In this document: positions 1-11,215 of the stretch, piece after piece
Layout: each line of letters starts with the position of its first letter
How positions within the stretch are numbered: the first letter of the stretch is position 1
NCBI GenBank assembly: GCA_964017045.1
Contig: OZ024799.1
Coordinates: 33,402,736-33,466,735 of the forward strand
Origin: Omphiscola glabra
Lineage: Eukaryota > Mollusca > Gastropoda > Lymnaeidae
DNA: 64,000 nucleotides
Reading direction: 5' to 3'
The notes under the pieces: model-generated
Seen by the model: the letters and a program-made list of their open reading frames with translations, nothing else
The model's database searches: none
Told to the model about the DNA's origin: nothing
Translations under genes and position numbers: made by a program

Positions 1-108
1 TTGTCATCCCTTCATCCACTTTCAAATATTGTATGACTAGATTCGTGTATCCACCATCACCCTAGTTTACTACTATAATGTTCTCTTATCATTAATAGCT
101 CCGCTAGG
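1..108. other. Unique AT-rich flank of first hAT element
   Basis: No gene or repeat is seen. The last eight bases (101-108, CCGCTAGG) are the left target-site duplication of the hAT element that follows. Confidence 0.6.
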
Positions 109-282
109 CAGTGGCGTAGCGAGCATAACTCGCGCCCGTGGCACAATACCCTATTAGCGCCCCCAATACCTTTTTAGCGCCCCCCTATTCGAAAACCATA
201 CAATATTATAGTAAAATATACCATTTGGCGCCCCTTTGTGAGTAGCGCCCGGGGCATGATGCCCCCCCTCACTACGCCACTG
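109..282. mobile_element. Non-autonomous hAT element, GCGTAGCG-type, copy 1
   Basis: This 174-bp element starts CAGTGGCGTAGCGAG and ends with the inverted copy CTCACTACGCCACTG (14 of 15 bases pair). An exact 8-bp direct repeat, CCGCTAGG, lies at 101-108 and 283-290. CAG...CTG ends with an 8-bp duplication are diagnostic of the hAT superfamily. No transposase frame is present, so it is a MITE that depends on an enzyme elsewhere. A second copy in the opposite orientation lies at 39259-39421; both hold GCGCC-rich blocks around an AT-rich centre. Confidence 0.93.
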
Positions 283-299
283 CCGCTAGGTTAGAACCC

Positions 300-1212
300 A
301 CAATAAGAGCTAAGATAATACTTTAAAAAAAAAATTTTTTTTTGCTGAATGCCTTTGAACGGCGAACTTGACATTGTCAACAACAAAAATCTATTTTACA
401 TTTAACACTTTTATAAATATAAATTTCGACTGTTACCCGAGTCGATTACCGTTATGCGTCCCTTCAACACATATAGTGATGCTCCAATTTCCAAATGATT
501 CTTAACAGAGCGTCCCGCATACATGCAGCGATTGACACAATTTATAAACATTGTGCTCTATCAGCCTACGTCTTTACACTTCTCGCCCTGATGTAGGACG
601 AGTCAAACGACAAAATATACACGCTTCACAATGGATAGCCCGAATAAAAGGATGAAATAGGGTCATGTCTGAAGTTTCGTGAAATTAGACACCAGCAAAA
701 ACGGTTATCTTTGTTCATGTCAACTAAGGACTTGCAAAACCTGAGTGTTGCACTACAAATTAAAAATAGTACAGGAAAACAAAGGGAGATAATCTTGGGT
801 TTCAGGAATCCTGGGATATTTAAATATAAAATGGCATCGATCATTGTTGCGTCAAATGATCAAAGGGGACATAATCCGGGGACGTCCGGTTTCAGTGTGT
901 TGGGTTACCATGGCGACGTCAGATAACCCCAAGATGGTAATACGGCAAGGTAACATCAAAGCACGAGACGAAAGCGAGGGGGGCAGAATCGGGGGTCGGG
1001 GAGGGGGCGGGGGCTTGGTGGGAGGGAACAATGCGTCCGATTTAGAAAGCAGATTTAATGGATTGATGGAGTAATCCATTCCTGGCTTCAAACTGGGCTG
1101 TCTTTTGGCGGGCTTAAAAATTGTGTTTGGAAAACTGGCAAAGGTTAAATATTTGATCTCCCTTTAATTTTTTTTTTTTTATTACGATGATGTTAAGTAG
1201 TTTTGTTTTAAA
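300..1212. other. Unique sequence with a G-rich tract
   Basis: Mostly AT-rich non-coding sequence. A G-run-rich stretch at about 975-1026 has at least four runs of three or more G and could form a G-quadruplex. Short frames here (711-926, 852-1091) look like chance. Confidence 0.4.
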
Positions 1213-1390
1213 TTCTTAACCTCTCCTTTGTTCGTGTTTTTCTGTGTTTAAGGCAAAAAATATTTGCATGGCTTATCGACCCATTTCGCGTCATCCTATC
1301 GAGCTGAAACTTGCCCTATAGACTCATTGTAGAAGATAATACGTGCTATCAAATTTTCAGCCCCACTCCTTCTTAAAAAAATCAGTGTCC
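1213..1390 (+). repeat. Interspersed repeat family R1, copy 1
   Basis: Resembles 12216-12375 on the same strand. Shared landmarks in order are CCTTTGTTCGTG, a GACCCA(C/T)TTC motif, TCATYCTATCGA followed by ATGAAACTT-like sequence, and a CARCCC block before AAATCAGT. No coding frame is seen. Probably the conserved part of an old dispersed element of unknown class. Confidence 0.6.
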
Positions 1391-1708
1391 GATAATTGCG
1401 CTAAATGAGATTCTTAAAAATATCGCAAGTGCGTTTGGTGTGTAATAGTTCTTTTTATTTACGGAAATAGTTGGTGCAATAAATCTGCGGTGCAAACGTT
1501 GTAAATGCGGGTGGTACATAAGAAATATTAATATAGTTCAGGGGCTTGAAAAATTATCCGGTTGCGAGCCTTGGGGAAGGGGGTAGCACTAAATGAAATG
1601 CTCATAAAGTGCGTCACTTGAATGCATGCTTTCATATAGGAGACTGCAACTTTCCTTGTCACCCACAGTTATCGTTCATACCGGTGAGTATACAAAGAAA
1701 GTACAAAG

Positions 1709-1882
1709 ATGGCTGCTCACATGGCGAAAACATATCGAAAACAGCATTTGAGACCTGGCGAGTTGAAAAATGTTTTACGGGAATTGCATCTGACGATATC
1801 TGGAAATAAAGCAGAACTTGTAAATCAGGCACGCGACTGTGTAGCGTTGCGAATTTGTGGGGAAAAGAATTTATGTATCTGA
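1709..1882 (+). CDS. Short frame resembling a SAP DNA-binding motif
   Basis: A 57-codon frame opens at the ATG at 1709, in a good animal start context (A at -3, G at +4), and stops at 1880-1882. Residues about 17-45 read GELKNVLRELHLTISGNKAE and onward, matching the SAP pattern: a first helix with Leu at helix spacing, a Ser-Gly-Asn-Lys turn, then Glu-Leu starting the second helix. SAP motifs bind DNA and occur near the N terminus of chromatin proteins and in several transposon- or exonuclease-related proteins. The frame ends soon after the motif, so it is either a first exon whose donor is not obvious, a micropeptide, or an element fragment. Neighbours give no help: old repeats lie on both sides. 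Identification rests on the motif alone. Confidence 0.35.
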   Translation: MAAHMAKTYRKQHLRPGELKNVLRELHLTISGNKAELVNQARDCVALRICGEKNLCI

Positions 1883-1889
1883 GACATTT

Positions 1890-2353
1890 TTCTAATTTCT
1901 AGGCGAAAAGGATTAACAAGGGCAAAAACCCATGCTCTTTCAGGAAGTTTCAGCCCCTTATACTTTCAGCCTCACATCCCATTGCTCGTTATAACGTTTT
2001 ATAAAGGATTTATACGACAGACTTTCTTTTTAGGGGCTGTTTAATTCTGCGTGTGTACCGATCTAAAAAAAATGTAGTTGTAATAATTTAACCTACCATT
2101 TCTATAAATTTTTTACTAGCACACTATTTCACTAAAATGAACACGCGGCGTAGACTATTAAACGTATAAACACCAACCCGCCCACCATTCTAGTCAAGGC
2201 AACCTATCTTCCCGGTAACCCACTTTTAAAACCATTACTTAGAACAATTGTAGCGTCGTATATTCATTTCTTACAGACTTCTAATCACAAGCCAGCATTA
2301 ACTCTGATACTTGTGAAGGTTGTTGTCTACAACGCACATTCCGCTCCACACCA
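1890..2353. other. Unique non-coding sequence
   Basis: AT-rich. No reading frame, terminal repeats or tandem structure were found. Confidence 0.4.
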
Positions 2354-2840
2354 AAAGGACGCGGCTCAACAAGCGGGTTGCCCCCCCCCCCCAGCCCGCC
2401 CCAAGGACACGCCTAACAAAGCGGGTTGCCTCCCAAAATACTCCTACAGGACAAAACCCATCAGGCGGGTTGCCTCCTAAAGGACATGCCTCACCAAGTG
2501 GTTTGCCTCCTACAGGACAAAACCCATCAAGCGGGTTGCCTCCTAAAGGACATGCCTCACCAAGTGGTTTGCCTCCTACAGGACAGAACCCATCAGGCGG
2601 GTTGCCTCCTAAAGGACATGCCTCACCAAGTGGTTTGCCTCCTAGAGGACAAAACCCATCAAGCGGGTTGCATCCTAAAGGACATGCCTCACCAAGTGGT
2701 TTGCCTCCTAGAGGACAAATCTCACCAAGCAGTTTGTCGCCCAAAGGCCATGCCTAACCAAGAAGGTTGCCTCCCAAAGGACACGCCTCGCCAAGCGGGC
2801 TGCCTCCCAAAGGACACGCCTCACCGAGCCAGTTCACCGA
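2354..2840. repeat. Minisatellite, 33-bp half units paired into 66 bp
   Basis: Two alternating 33-bp variants (one with GGACAAAACCCATCA, one with GGACATGCCTCACCA, each ending GTTTGCCTCCT or similar) form a 66-bp unit. About four 66-bp units are clean, with degenerate 33-bp units on both sides. Because 33 is a multiple of three, frames stay open on both strands: 2320-2757 (+) repeats a 22-residue Gly/Pro/Ser-rich block (TGQNPSGGLPPKGHASPSGL and variants), 2426-2890 (+) is a second frame, and 2298-2744 (-) a third. Three open frames at once suggest a by-product rather than selection for protein. Confidence 0.95.
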
Positions 2841-2879
2841 CCCACGAAGTGCGTAAACACAAGTTTCAATGTCTGGCCC

Positions 2880-3346
2880 ACACAACGTGATCATACCATG
2901 TCATCTATGACACAGGGGGTCACTGCGGTCAATCGCTTTGTCCGTCCCTATAGACTATCCACACACGCACGTGACCAAAGAGCCTGAAACATCATTTCAA
3001 TCAATGGGATTCCCACAGAAAAGCCATCGATAATTATAATGATTACATTTCAAGTCTATAAACTTTGCCGAGGGCTGGAGAATTTGTTGTTGCCTGTAAT
3101 GTTATGATTTTTAAATTTTTTTTTGCATTCAGACTTTGTGGAGCTCAAAACTTCCAGTCATGCTGAAAATTACAGAAACAAGTTTTTTAATCTTTTTTTT
3201 TTTTTTAAACCAACCTGCTGACGTATCGTTTGGACGCCATATTAAGAACGCTACAACGTGAAACTAGGACAGAACCGTGTGACCCGGCCTGGTTAATGAG
3301 TCGACATCACAAGCTTGGAGCTACTCAAAAGATTTGATGAATTTCT

Positions 3347-3389
<43 letters not shown>

Positions 3390-3689
3390 TAATTTTCTTT
3401 TTTAACTAATGTTTTTTGATGCTGTTCAAGTTGTCAACATTAAAATTTAGGAACAATTAATATGTCAAATACGTTTCAGATTGCTGGCTTCGATGAGAAA
3501 AACAACTTAATTTACATATCTGAAAAGAATTTTTTTTTTTTTTTTTTTTTTTTTTTTGAAATTTGTTTGTACGGAGTAGGAGTCGTTAAAAATGTTCTCT
3601 TATGAATTAAGTACGGAAAATATGTATGTCAAAATCGCAATTTGTGACGTCAGTATTATTATTATTATTTTTTAAAGCGATGAATAAAC
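2880..3689. other. Unique sequence with long T tracts
   Basis: Two T runs of roughly 27-38 bases occur at about 3351-3388 and 3531-3557. No gene is seen. Confidence 0.5.
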
Positions 3690-3862
3690 GACACTTGGTC
3701 AAATGGGGTAGTCACCAGTCCGGCGATCTACGACACATGGTCAAATGGGGTAGTCACCAGTCCGGCGATCTACGACACATGGTCAAATGGGGTAGTCACC
3801 AGTCCGGCGATCTACGACACATGGTCAAATGGGGTAGTCACCAGTCCAGCGATCTACGACGC
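3690..3862. repeat. Minisatellite, 42-bp unit, about 4 copies
   Basis: The unit contains CACATGGTCAAATGGGGTAG and CACCAGTCCGGCGATCTAC. The copies are nearly identical, so the array is young. The plus-strand frame 3626-4075 runs through it with a 14-residue repeat (RHMVKWGSHQSGDL), again because the unit is a multiple of three. Confidence 0.96.
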
Positions 3863-3869
3863 TTACTCT

Positions 3870-5148
3870 CACGATGTTTACAATTGTGTGATTTCACCCT
3901 TGGTGGATTAGAACCGGGGCTAAAGCTATCGTCTAAGTGTCCGCCCCTTGATTCATATAATTCTCACTATGTTCACATGACCAAGTGTGATTTCGCGAGT
4001 GGTAGATCAGAACCGTGGCCGAAGCTGTTTGTGTCCTCGTCTCTCGTTCTGATTAGACGGCTAGCAATCTGGTAGTATAATACCTATCATAGATTATACG
4101 TTTAGATGTTTAAAATGTGTTATGTACGTTGCATCCCTATTTAATGGTGACGTGTCAGAATTACAATCACTTTTCACGACCACTATAGTGCTTCAATTTT
4201 TTATACTTCTTAGTCCATAGGTGCTTATTTGAACAAAAATAAATAAAAAGATCATTCAGCACTTGATGTATGCCCTCTTTAACAATAACTATGGTGTACA
4301 ATTTTATAAAGATATCGAATCGGAAGCGATACAAAGGTAGCCAATGGCTTTAAACAACAAATCAGCCGTTTGTGGAAAATAATTGAGATTGTTTCATTAA
4401 ACAAATTTTTTTTTTTTTTTTTTTTAATTTAATAAATTTTTAAAAAATAATTAATAAAAAATAATAATTTTCGTAAGCCTAAGACAGCGAGAAATGTCTC
4501 AGCAAAAAAAAAAAAGAGAGTACGGGGTGGGTGGGGTATGGATGCGGAGGGGACGGTCCATCCCAAGCAAAAACTTTGTACTTTAAAAACGAAGCGGTGG
4601 TGTTTTCGGCAAACTACAGAATTTTTTTGCTTCGCCCGGACGGCACAGCCCTAGCTACAGCCCTGACGAACAAAAAGTGAGATTCCTATTTGTATAAATA
4701 ATATGGATTTAGAGAAAATATAGCGTGTCGTTACGAATGACCAAGATCTCCTTCAACACCACTAATATTCATATATTCTGAATAACAGCGACGAACGAAC
4801 AAAAAAAACCCATTACATTTCTAATTTAAAACTAACATCGCAATATAAACTTATTTCAACATTAACAAATATGAAAAGTGATCTCTACTCAAGATCTCGG
4901 ACGTCAGAATGATGATATCTGAGATCTTGTTCAATTAATGACATTTAAAAAAAAAAAAGAAACAATCATTTTATTTTTTTAATCGAAAAAATATAAAAAC
5001 AGATTGAAGCATGATGAAGTTTTGTTTTTTAATAAGGAAACTGGAAAAGTGTCTGCTGGCCAACTTCTGGACATGCACAAATAGATTTTGTTAAAAGAAA
5101 ATCTAGATGAATGTGGAATTGATTGGATTAAAAATATAATAAGCAAAC
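3870..5148. other. Unique AT-rich sequence
   Basis: No gene found. Contains A and T homopolymers (about 4407-4425, 4505-4516) and a short G-rich patch near 4523-4555. Confidence 0.45.
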
Positions 5149-5243
5149 ACCGGAATGAGTTAAATATGGCCGAGTTCTGTTACTTAGTATTAGATCATTG
5201 GAATGAGATAAAAATGGCTGAGTTCTGTTACTTAGTGCTACGC
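5149..5243. repeat. Two-copy direct repeat, about 48 bp
   Basis: A segment with GGAATGAGWTAAAWATGG and GAGTTCTGTTACTTAGT occurs twice in tandem with few differences. It lies inside a 67-codon plus-strand frame (5088-5291) that has no recognisable family. Confidence 0.8.
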
Positions 5244-5299
5244 CAATGTCCAAACAATGGCTCGCTGTGTAGCGCAATTAATGAAGATTGACCCACTCC

Positions 5300-6002
5300 G
5301 ATCTGAAGTAAAGTTTTTAATTTCTGAACTGGATTTCTCTTACAGCTTATAATTGACTTTAACTCATAATAATGTTTTTTCTTAGAAAGAAAATATTTAC
5401 TTTAAACCTGGTCTCATACACCATTCTCAGTTTTGTCCACCATTGACTCGATAGCTTCATATATTTCTCTCTCTTTCTTAAACTTCAGAGCTTGCTATCC
5501 CCCCCTCCCCCAACCCTCCTGTCCGTCTGTGTTGTTCTACGATACTGTTTAGTAATTAATACTTCAAGCTTGAGAAAGTACAGACCCCCGTAGTTAGTCA
5601 AGGGGTGTCGGAGAAGCGCCCTTGTTAACTGTTGCAGACGCGACGGTCGGTGACTATTAAAAACAACCACCTTTTTTGTGAGTGTGTGTGGGGGTGGGGG
5701 TGGGTAGGGTGGGCAAAGTCGCTGAGGGCGAAGAGCAATAAAAGATTGGCTACTTTCAGTTTTACAAAACTTGTATACGATCCTGGAAGAAAGTTCCAAC
5801 GGAATTGTTGCAGCTGTCACGTCAAGTTACAAGTGACATCATTAATGATTTCAAACTATATTATACATATTCATATAAAATTTTTCGCCGGTAAAAGAGA
5901 TAGCGTGACATGCTCGGATATATACTAAGAAAAAATGGGTGTTATAAAAAAAAGGAAATGCTATTGACAATCATATCATGTGTGAGGATCCAACTGGTAG
6001 TT
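5300..6002. other. Unique sequence
   Basis: Contains a CT-rich patch near 5460-5520 and a GT/G-rich patch near 5680-5712. The frames crossing these patches are compositional. Confidence 0.4.
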
Positions 6003-6430
6003 TCATGGGTCCGCCGATGTCGCATTGTGAAATGGTGTCGGTGGGCCGTAGAGCGGGATCTCTTAATGCCCCGGCAATCCCCCACACGGGCAAGACGCCT
6101 AGTCTCCATGCCCCCAGACCGTGGGGCGGCACGCCGGGAAACTCCCCTTGGCATGGGGGACGCCCGGTAAGCCGAAAACGCTGCGTTTAAAGCGTTCGCA
6201 GCCAACACTCCCAGAGGGTTTGGGCGGGTTTGCTTCCACTTCAGGGGAAGTGGTTTGGCGTTACACCCCCCATCGTTCAGGATGTCTTTCGGTCTGGACG
6301 AAAAGCTGGGACGAAACTGTTACATTAGAGCAGCTTTCTCATGGCCGCGTAGCTAAAATCATCGGCCTGGGTTTTAGCCGCCACCCAGGCCTCATATCCA
6401 TTAACGGCAATAAGTAATGATGTTATTGTG
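6003..6430 (+). repeat. GC-rich interspersed repeat family R2, copy 1
   Basis: Matches 31083-31520 read on the opposite strand. Shared landmarks in order are GAAATGGYRTCRGYGGGCCGT, a CTCYTTAATGCC-like block, AGCTGGGACGARACT, GAGCAGCTTTCTC, and CCTCATATCCATTA followed by GGCAA. The copies differ by many substitutions and small indels, so both are old. GC content is much higher than the surroundings. GC-rich sequence continues to about 6620 with a short frame (6472-6723, +), so the parent may be a retroelement with a GC-rich 5' part; that is inference. Confidence 0.7.
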
Positions 6431-6811
6431 TTACTATTCCCGTTGCGGTCGGCTGGGGTTTTTGGATTCGGGTGGACAAGTCCACCCTACTAGTCCGCAA
6501 GGCCACGAAGAGGAAAACCCCATGTGGGCGCCCCCAAGTTTCCTCGGAGACGCTCCAGCTTATGCAGGACGGGCCGCTGTCACAAGAAAGGCATATACTA
6601 TTCATTCATCCAGGGGTCCAATCAAATGTTTCAAAAGTTGCCCTCCTGTTTATCTTTGTCAAAGATCCAAAATCATTATCTGGAAAATACAGCTTAGCAT
6701 ATATGATGCCAACAGATATTTAGTTTCGCCAGCTATAATTTTCTCGGGATAACTTTAGGTTACGTGTGCTAAAGATCATCTGCTACAACATTCCATGATT
6801 CCACAGCAGCG
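6431..6811. other. Continuation of GC-rich block, then unique sequence
   Basis: 6431-6620 keeps the high GC of the preceding repeat and may be the rest of the same element. Beyond that nothing is recognised. Confidence 0.4.
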
Positions 6812-7245
6812 TGATGTGATACATGTAGAGCCATCTATACCATCTTCACTGACACGTAATGTGATACCCACAAGGCCATCCATACCATCTCAACTCCAAC
6901 GTGATGTGATACATGCAGGGCTATCCATGCCATCTCAACTGTAACACGATGTGATACATGCAGGGCCATCCATGCCATCTCAACTCCAACGTGATGTGAT
7001 ACATGCAGGTCTGTCCATGCCATCTCAACTCCAATGTGATGTGATACATGCAGGGCTATCCATGCCATCTCAACTGTAACATGATGTGATACATGCAGGG
7101 CCATCCATGCCATCTCAACTCCAACGTGATGTGATACATGCAGGTCTGTCCATGCCATCTCAACTCCAATGTGATGTGATACATGCAGGGCTATCCATAC
7201 CATCTCAACTCCAACGTGCTGTGATACATGCAGGGCTATCCTTAC
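6812..7245. repeat. Minisatellite, 45-bp unit with 135-bp higher-order period
   Basis: About 9.5 copies of a unit containing GTGATGTGATACATGCAGG and CCATGCCATCTCAACT. Three variants (ending in ATGCAGGGCTATCC, ATGCAGGGCCATCC and ATGCAGGTCTGTCC) recur in order, giving a 135-bp super-unit. The minus frame 6835-7203 encodes a 15-residue repeat (about ALHVSHHVGVEMAWM) only because 45 is a multiple of three. Confidence 0.95.
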
Positions 7246-8084
7246 TATCGACTTATTATAAGTAGAGCTGTTTAAAAAATGTAGTATTCATTATTTTTTG
7301 AAATGGCGTCCAGTTATATCTGAGTGAAAAGCTTAACACTAAATGTAAGTCAAAAGTAATTTTTAGGTACAGAGACAGAATTTTTTTTTAAAACTAGCAG
7401 TCATGTTGTTAAATAATCTCTCATTTTGCTTGTGTTTAATTTCTCCTAATCACGCCCCTGTTACACGGGTGCCATGGGGTTCACCCACCCAGGATTGAAC
7501 CTGCATTCATCCCAAGAAACGAATGGAGCCGGGGTTCTTGACTCCACAACTAACAAATTAAGTTTGTTCATTTTGATATCTGATTATCTTAATAAAAACC
7601 ATAAAAAGCTGACAAGTAAAGAGAAACTTACCTCTTCGTTAAAAGCTTCTTTTTAAATTGTTGCCCTAAGCTGTACTTGATGTTCTTGATGGACCCTCTT
7701 AAACACACGAATCCATCCATTTATCCAGTAGTATCCTGTTGTGTCCACGCGTCTTCCGGGTCGGTGCTGAGCAATAAATTCTGTGACACAAGTTGCGGAG
7801 TTGTCTGATCCTACCCATCGTCCACATGGCGATAAATACCAATCTACGGGAATACGATACATTACTTAAATTCAAGGGCGGACCCATGATATATGCTGAA
7901 GGGAGAACATAAGCTGTCTTCAAAACGTCAATGTGCTCCCTGCGTTTATTCTCCCATGACTTGTGTGTATTACTGTGTCTTGGTGACTTTGTTACGTGAC
8001 CGAGTCGTCTAAACGCGGTCAATCTTAGATATAGTGGACTGGATTTCAATCCCCAGGAAAAAAAAAACCGGTTGGGCGGTACTC
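7246..8084. other. Unique sequence with a possible hAT end
   Basis: At about 7451-7461 the sequence ACGCCCCTG looks like a lone hAT right end, with no matching left end found. The candidate minus-strand frame 7653-7862 lies here. Confidence 0.35.
7653..7862 (-). CDS. Unidentified 69-codon frame
   Basis: A minus-strand frame of 69 codons with balanced, non-repetitive composition, rich in Trp, Tyr, Arg and Val (for example SPCGRWVGSDNSATC and GYYWINGWIRVFKRV). It matches no family I know. It overlaps a second minus-strand frame (7699-8049), and only one of the two could be real. It could be an exon, a decayed element fragment, or chance. No clear splice sites were found. Confidence 0.18.
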   Translation of the reverse strand: MYRIPVDWYLSPCGRWVGSDNSATCVTEFIAQHRPGRRVDTTGYYWINGWIRVFKRVHQEHQVQLRATI

Positions 8085-8220
8085 GTTAACCTTGGATAGC
8101 AACTCTTCTAAGAGTAGGAAAACTCAGAAACAGTCCCGGAGATGGAGTCCCGTAGGCGATACAAATTTGACAACTCCTGCGACGTCGAACGCATAAAGAG
8201 CGCTGTTCAACACGCAAAAA
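8085..8220 (+). repeat. Interspersed repeat family R3, copy 1
   Basis: Shares GGAGATGGAGTCCCGTAGGC and ACAACTCCTGCGACG, in the same order, with 58384-58500 on the same strand. An A/G-rich lead (AGAGTAGGAAAACTC here) is also similar. No frame shared by the two copies was recognised. Class unknown. Confidence 0.65.
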
Positions 8221-8379
8221 GACATTGCCGGGGATCTTCTTCATAAATATTTATGGTTACCAAGAAAATATATTTAATAAATCTGGCAGCAATCCCTGAC
8301 GAAATTTTGAAACTTTTCCCACCGTACCGCCAAACTTGAAAGTTTGAGAAACGCTGTCATGGATTGCAGACGAGACATC

Positions 8380-9186
8380 CCGAAAGATGAGGGCAGTTCA
8401 AGGATCTGAAAGATGAGGGCAGTCAAAGGACATAAAAGATGAGGGCAGTCTAAGGTCATGAAAGATGAGGGCAGTCTGACATGAAAGATGAGGGCAGTCC
8501 AAGGATCAGAAAGATTAGGACAGTCTAAGACATGAAAGATAAGGGCAGTCTAAGGACATGAAAGATGAAGGCAGTCTAAGGACATGAAAGATGAGGACAG
8601 TCTAAGGACATGAAAGATGAGGGCAGTCTAAGGACATGAAAGATGAGGACAGTCCAAGGACATGAAAGATGAGGACAGTCTAAGGACAAAAAAGATGAGG
8701 GCATTCTAAGGACATGAAAGATTAGGACAGTCTTAGGGCATGAAAGATGAGGACAGTCTAAGGACATGAAAGATGAGGACAGTCTAAGGACATGAAAGAT
8801 GAGGAAAGTCTAAGGACATGAAAGATGATGACAGTCTAAGGACATGAAAGAGGACTACAGTCTAAGGACATGAAAGATGTGGACAGTCTAAGGACATGAA
8901 AGATGAGGACAGTCTAAGGACATGAAAGATGAGGGCAGTCTAAGGACATGAAAGATGAGGACAGTCTAAGGACATGAAAGATGAGGGCAGTCCAAGGACA
9001 TGAAAGATGAGGACAGTCTAGGACAAGAAAGATGAGGAAAGTCTAAGGACATGAAAGATGAGGACAGTCTAAGGACATGAAAGATGAGGACAGTCTAAGG
9101 ACATAAAAGATGAGGGCAGTCAAAGGACATGAAAGATGAGGACAGTCTAAGGACATGAAAGATGAGGACAGTCCAAGGACATGAAG
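8380..9186. repeat. Minisatellite, 26-bp unit, about 31 copies
   Basis: Unit AAGGACATGAAAGATGAGGA plus CAGTCT. Copies vary at a few positions (gaGGGcag versus gaGGAcag; occasional 1-4 bp deletions), most degenerate at the left edge. Purine-rich on the plus strand. Short minus-strand frames (8274-8459, 8576-8767) are by-products. Confidence 0.97.
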
Positions 9187-9359
9187 GAAAGCGCACGTTG
9201 TTGGTGTTTTCAAATTAAAACATTACAACGAACCTCTTTATTCCAACATGATGATTTTTAAAATTTCCAATTTACATTTTATTAAATTTCTTGGTTAAAA
9301 AAAAAAATGAGAAATGAATTTTTCGTCGTAACATTAAACTTAGTAATTAATGGAAGAAG

Positions 9360-9394
<35 letters not shown>

Positions 9395-9866
9395 ATTTCA
9401 TATTTTTAATTATTTTTTTTTCTTCTCTCTTTTGTTTCTCAGTTGCTCTCATTTTCTATTTATTTCATTCTCTTTACTTTTTTCTATCTCTTCTTTCTGC
9501 TCATCTCATCATTAACAGTTTAAAATTATACCATCTACTTTCCTTCTCATTTTATATTCCAGTTTTCTTTTCCATCGACCTATGAAGACATACTCTAACC
9601 TCCCCCTTCCCCTTCCACCCGAGCCCCAACAAGCGGACATTTTCACCCCATAATCGCATTAGTTTGGCCAGACCTTAATCTAAACCCAGAGGGAATTCCC
9701 GAACAGGCCTGGCCAAACTTTAATAGGATTACTTGTCGATAGCGCAACACTTTGGCGCTGTACATCTTTGGTGGGTGCACTCGTGTACACGTGTGCGTGT
9801 GAGTGTGAGTACGTGTGTTGGGTATGATGCGTATGCGGACACGATGTTCGTGGTGATAACGGGACG
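9187..9866. other. T-rich and pyrimidine-rich sequence
   Basis: A T run of about 32 bases at 9361-9392 is followed by a pyrimidine-rich stretch to about 9560. The 9307-9585 (+) frame (Phe/Leu-rich) is a translation of this tract. A GT-rich patch is at 9785-9820. Confidence 0.6.
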
Positions 9867-10021
9867 ACATGGTGTTGTGGTATAAGGTCACCATGGTGTT
9901 GTGGTATAAGGTCACCATGGTGTTATGGTATAAGATCACCATGGTGTTGTGGTATAAGGTCACCATGGTGTTATGGTATAAGGTCACCATGGTGTTGTGG
10001 TATAAGGTCACCATGGTGTTA
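9867..10021. repeat. Minisatellite, 24-bp unit, about 6.5 copies
   Basis: Unit GGTGTTGTGGTATAAGGTCA plus CCAT. The minus frame 9643-10113 gives an 8-residue repeat (VTLYHNTM). Degenerate related sequence (ACACATGAC and GGTGTTATGAACACCACTTG motifs) continues to about 10290. Confidence 0.95.
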
Positions 10022-10300
10022 TGAACACTACTTGAGTACAGTGTTATTGAAATTTCACTGAGATGTTGTTGACACATGACAATGGTATTACTACCATGTG
10101 AGTGCGCTGTCATTCACACATGACACGCTTGTTACTGACACTTGGCTGTCATTTCATTGACATATGACTTTGATGTTATAGTCACATGATAGAGATGTTC
10201 ATGACACATGACCGTGGTGTCATTGTCTTAGGAAAATGATGTTGTTTTTTTAAAAAGTAGCCTTGGTGTTATGAACACCACTTGAGTTGACTTAATCAGC

Positions 10301-11034
10301 TCGTAACAAATGGACTGGTACCACACCCTCCTGACCTATTGCTAACACTTGGACTGGTACCACACCCTCCTGACCTATTGCTAACACTTGGACTGGTACC
10401 ACACCCTCCTGACCTATTGCTAACACTTGGACTGGTACCACACCCTCCTGACCTATTGCTAACACTTGGACTGGTACCACACCCTCCTGACCTATTGCTA
10501 ACACTTGGACTGGTACCACACCTTCCTGACCTATTGCTAACACTTGGACTGGTACCACACCCCCTGACCTATTGCTAACACTTGGACTTGTACCACACCC
10601 TCCTGATCTATTGCTAATACTTGGACTGGTACCACACCCTCCTGACCTATTGCTAACACTTGGACTGGTACCACACCCTCCTGACCTATTGCTAACACTT
10701 GGACTGGTACCACACCCTCCTGACCTATTGCTAACACTTGGACTGGTACCACACCCTCCTGACCTATTGCTAACACTTGGACTGGTACCACACCCTCCTG
10801 ACCTATTGCTAACACTTGGACTGGTACCACACCCTCCTGACCTATTGCTAACACTTGGACTGGTACCACACCCCCCTGACCTATTGCTAACACTTGGACT
10901 GGTACCACACCCCCCTGACCTATTGCTAACACTTGGACTGGTACCACACCCTCCTGACCTATTGCTAACACTTGGACTGGTACCACACCCTCCTGACCTA
11001 TTGCTAACACTTGGACTATTACCACGCCCTCCTG
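10301..11034. repeat. Minisatellite, 39-bp unit, about 19 copies
   Basis: Unit contains TGACCTATTGCTAACACTTG and GACTGGTACCACACCCTCC. The copies are almost identical. Both strands stay open: plus frames 10339-10578 and 10572-11084 (LTLGLVPHPPDLL repeat), minus frames 10292-10558 and 10537-11043 (VVPVQVLAIGQEG repeat). A single-base deletion in the copy near 10556-10565 shifts the frame and splits the array into two frame sets, which argues against selection for coding. Confidence 0.97.
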
Positions 11035-11215
11035 ACCTTTCACCTTATGAAGAGACTTCTAACACTTGGACTGTTACCTCCTGACCTTTCACCTTATGAA
11101 GAGACTTCTAACACTTGGACTGTTACCTCCTGACCTTTCACCTTATGAAGAGACTTCTAACACTTGGACTGTTACCTCCTGACCTTTCACCTTATGAAGA
11201 CATTGCTAACACTTG
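11035..11215. repeat. Derived minisatellite, 49-bp unit, about 3.7 copies
   Basis: Directly continues the 39-bp array. It shares CTAACACTTGGACTG but replaces the rest with TTTCACCTTATGAAGAGACT and a shorter ACCTCC end. It looks like a recombined form of the 39-bp unit that was then amplified on its own. Confidence 0.93.

Noticed and set aside
8287..8357. Tiny hAT element ending AGTTTGAGAAACGCTG
   Set aside because: The right end looks plausible, but the left end does not pair with it and the flanking octamers disagree.
10292..11084. Long frames on both strands as secreted repeat proteins
   Set aside because: The 39-bp unit keeps frames open on both strands, and a one-base deletion near 10560 breaks both without any sign of constraint.
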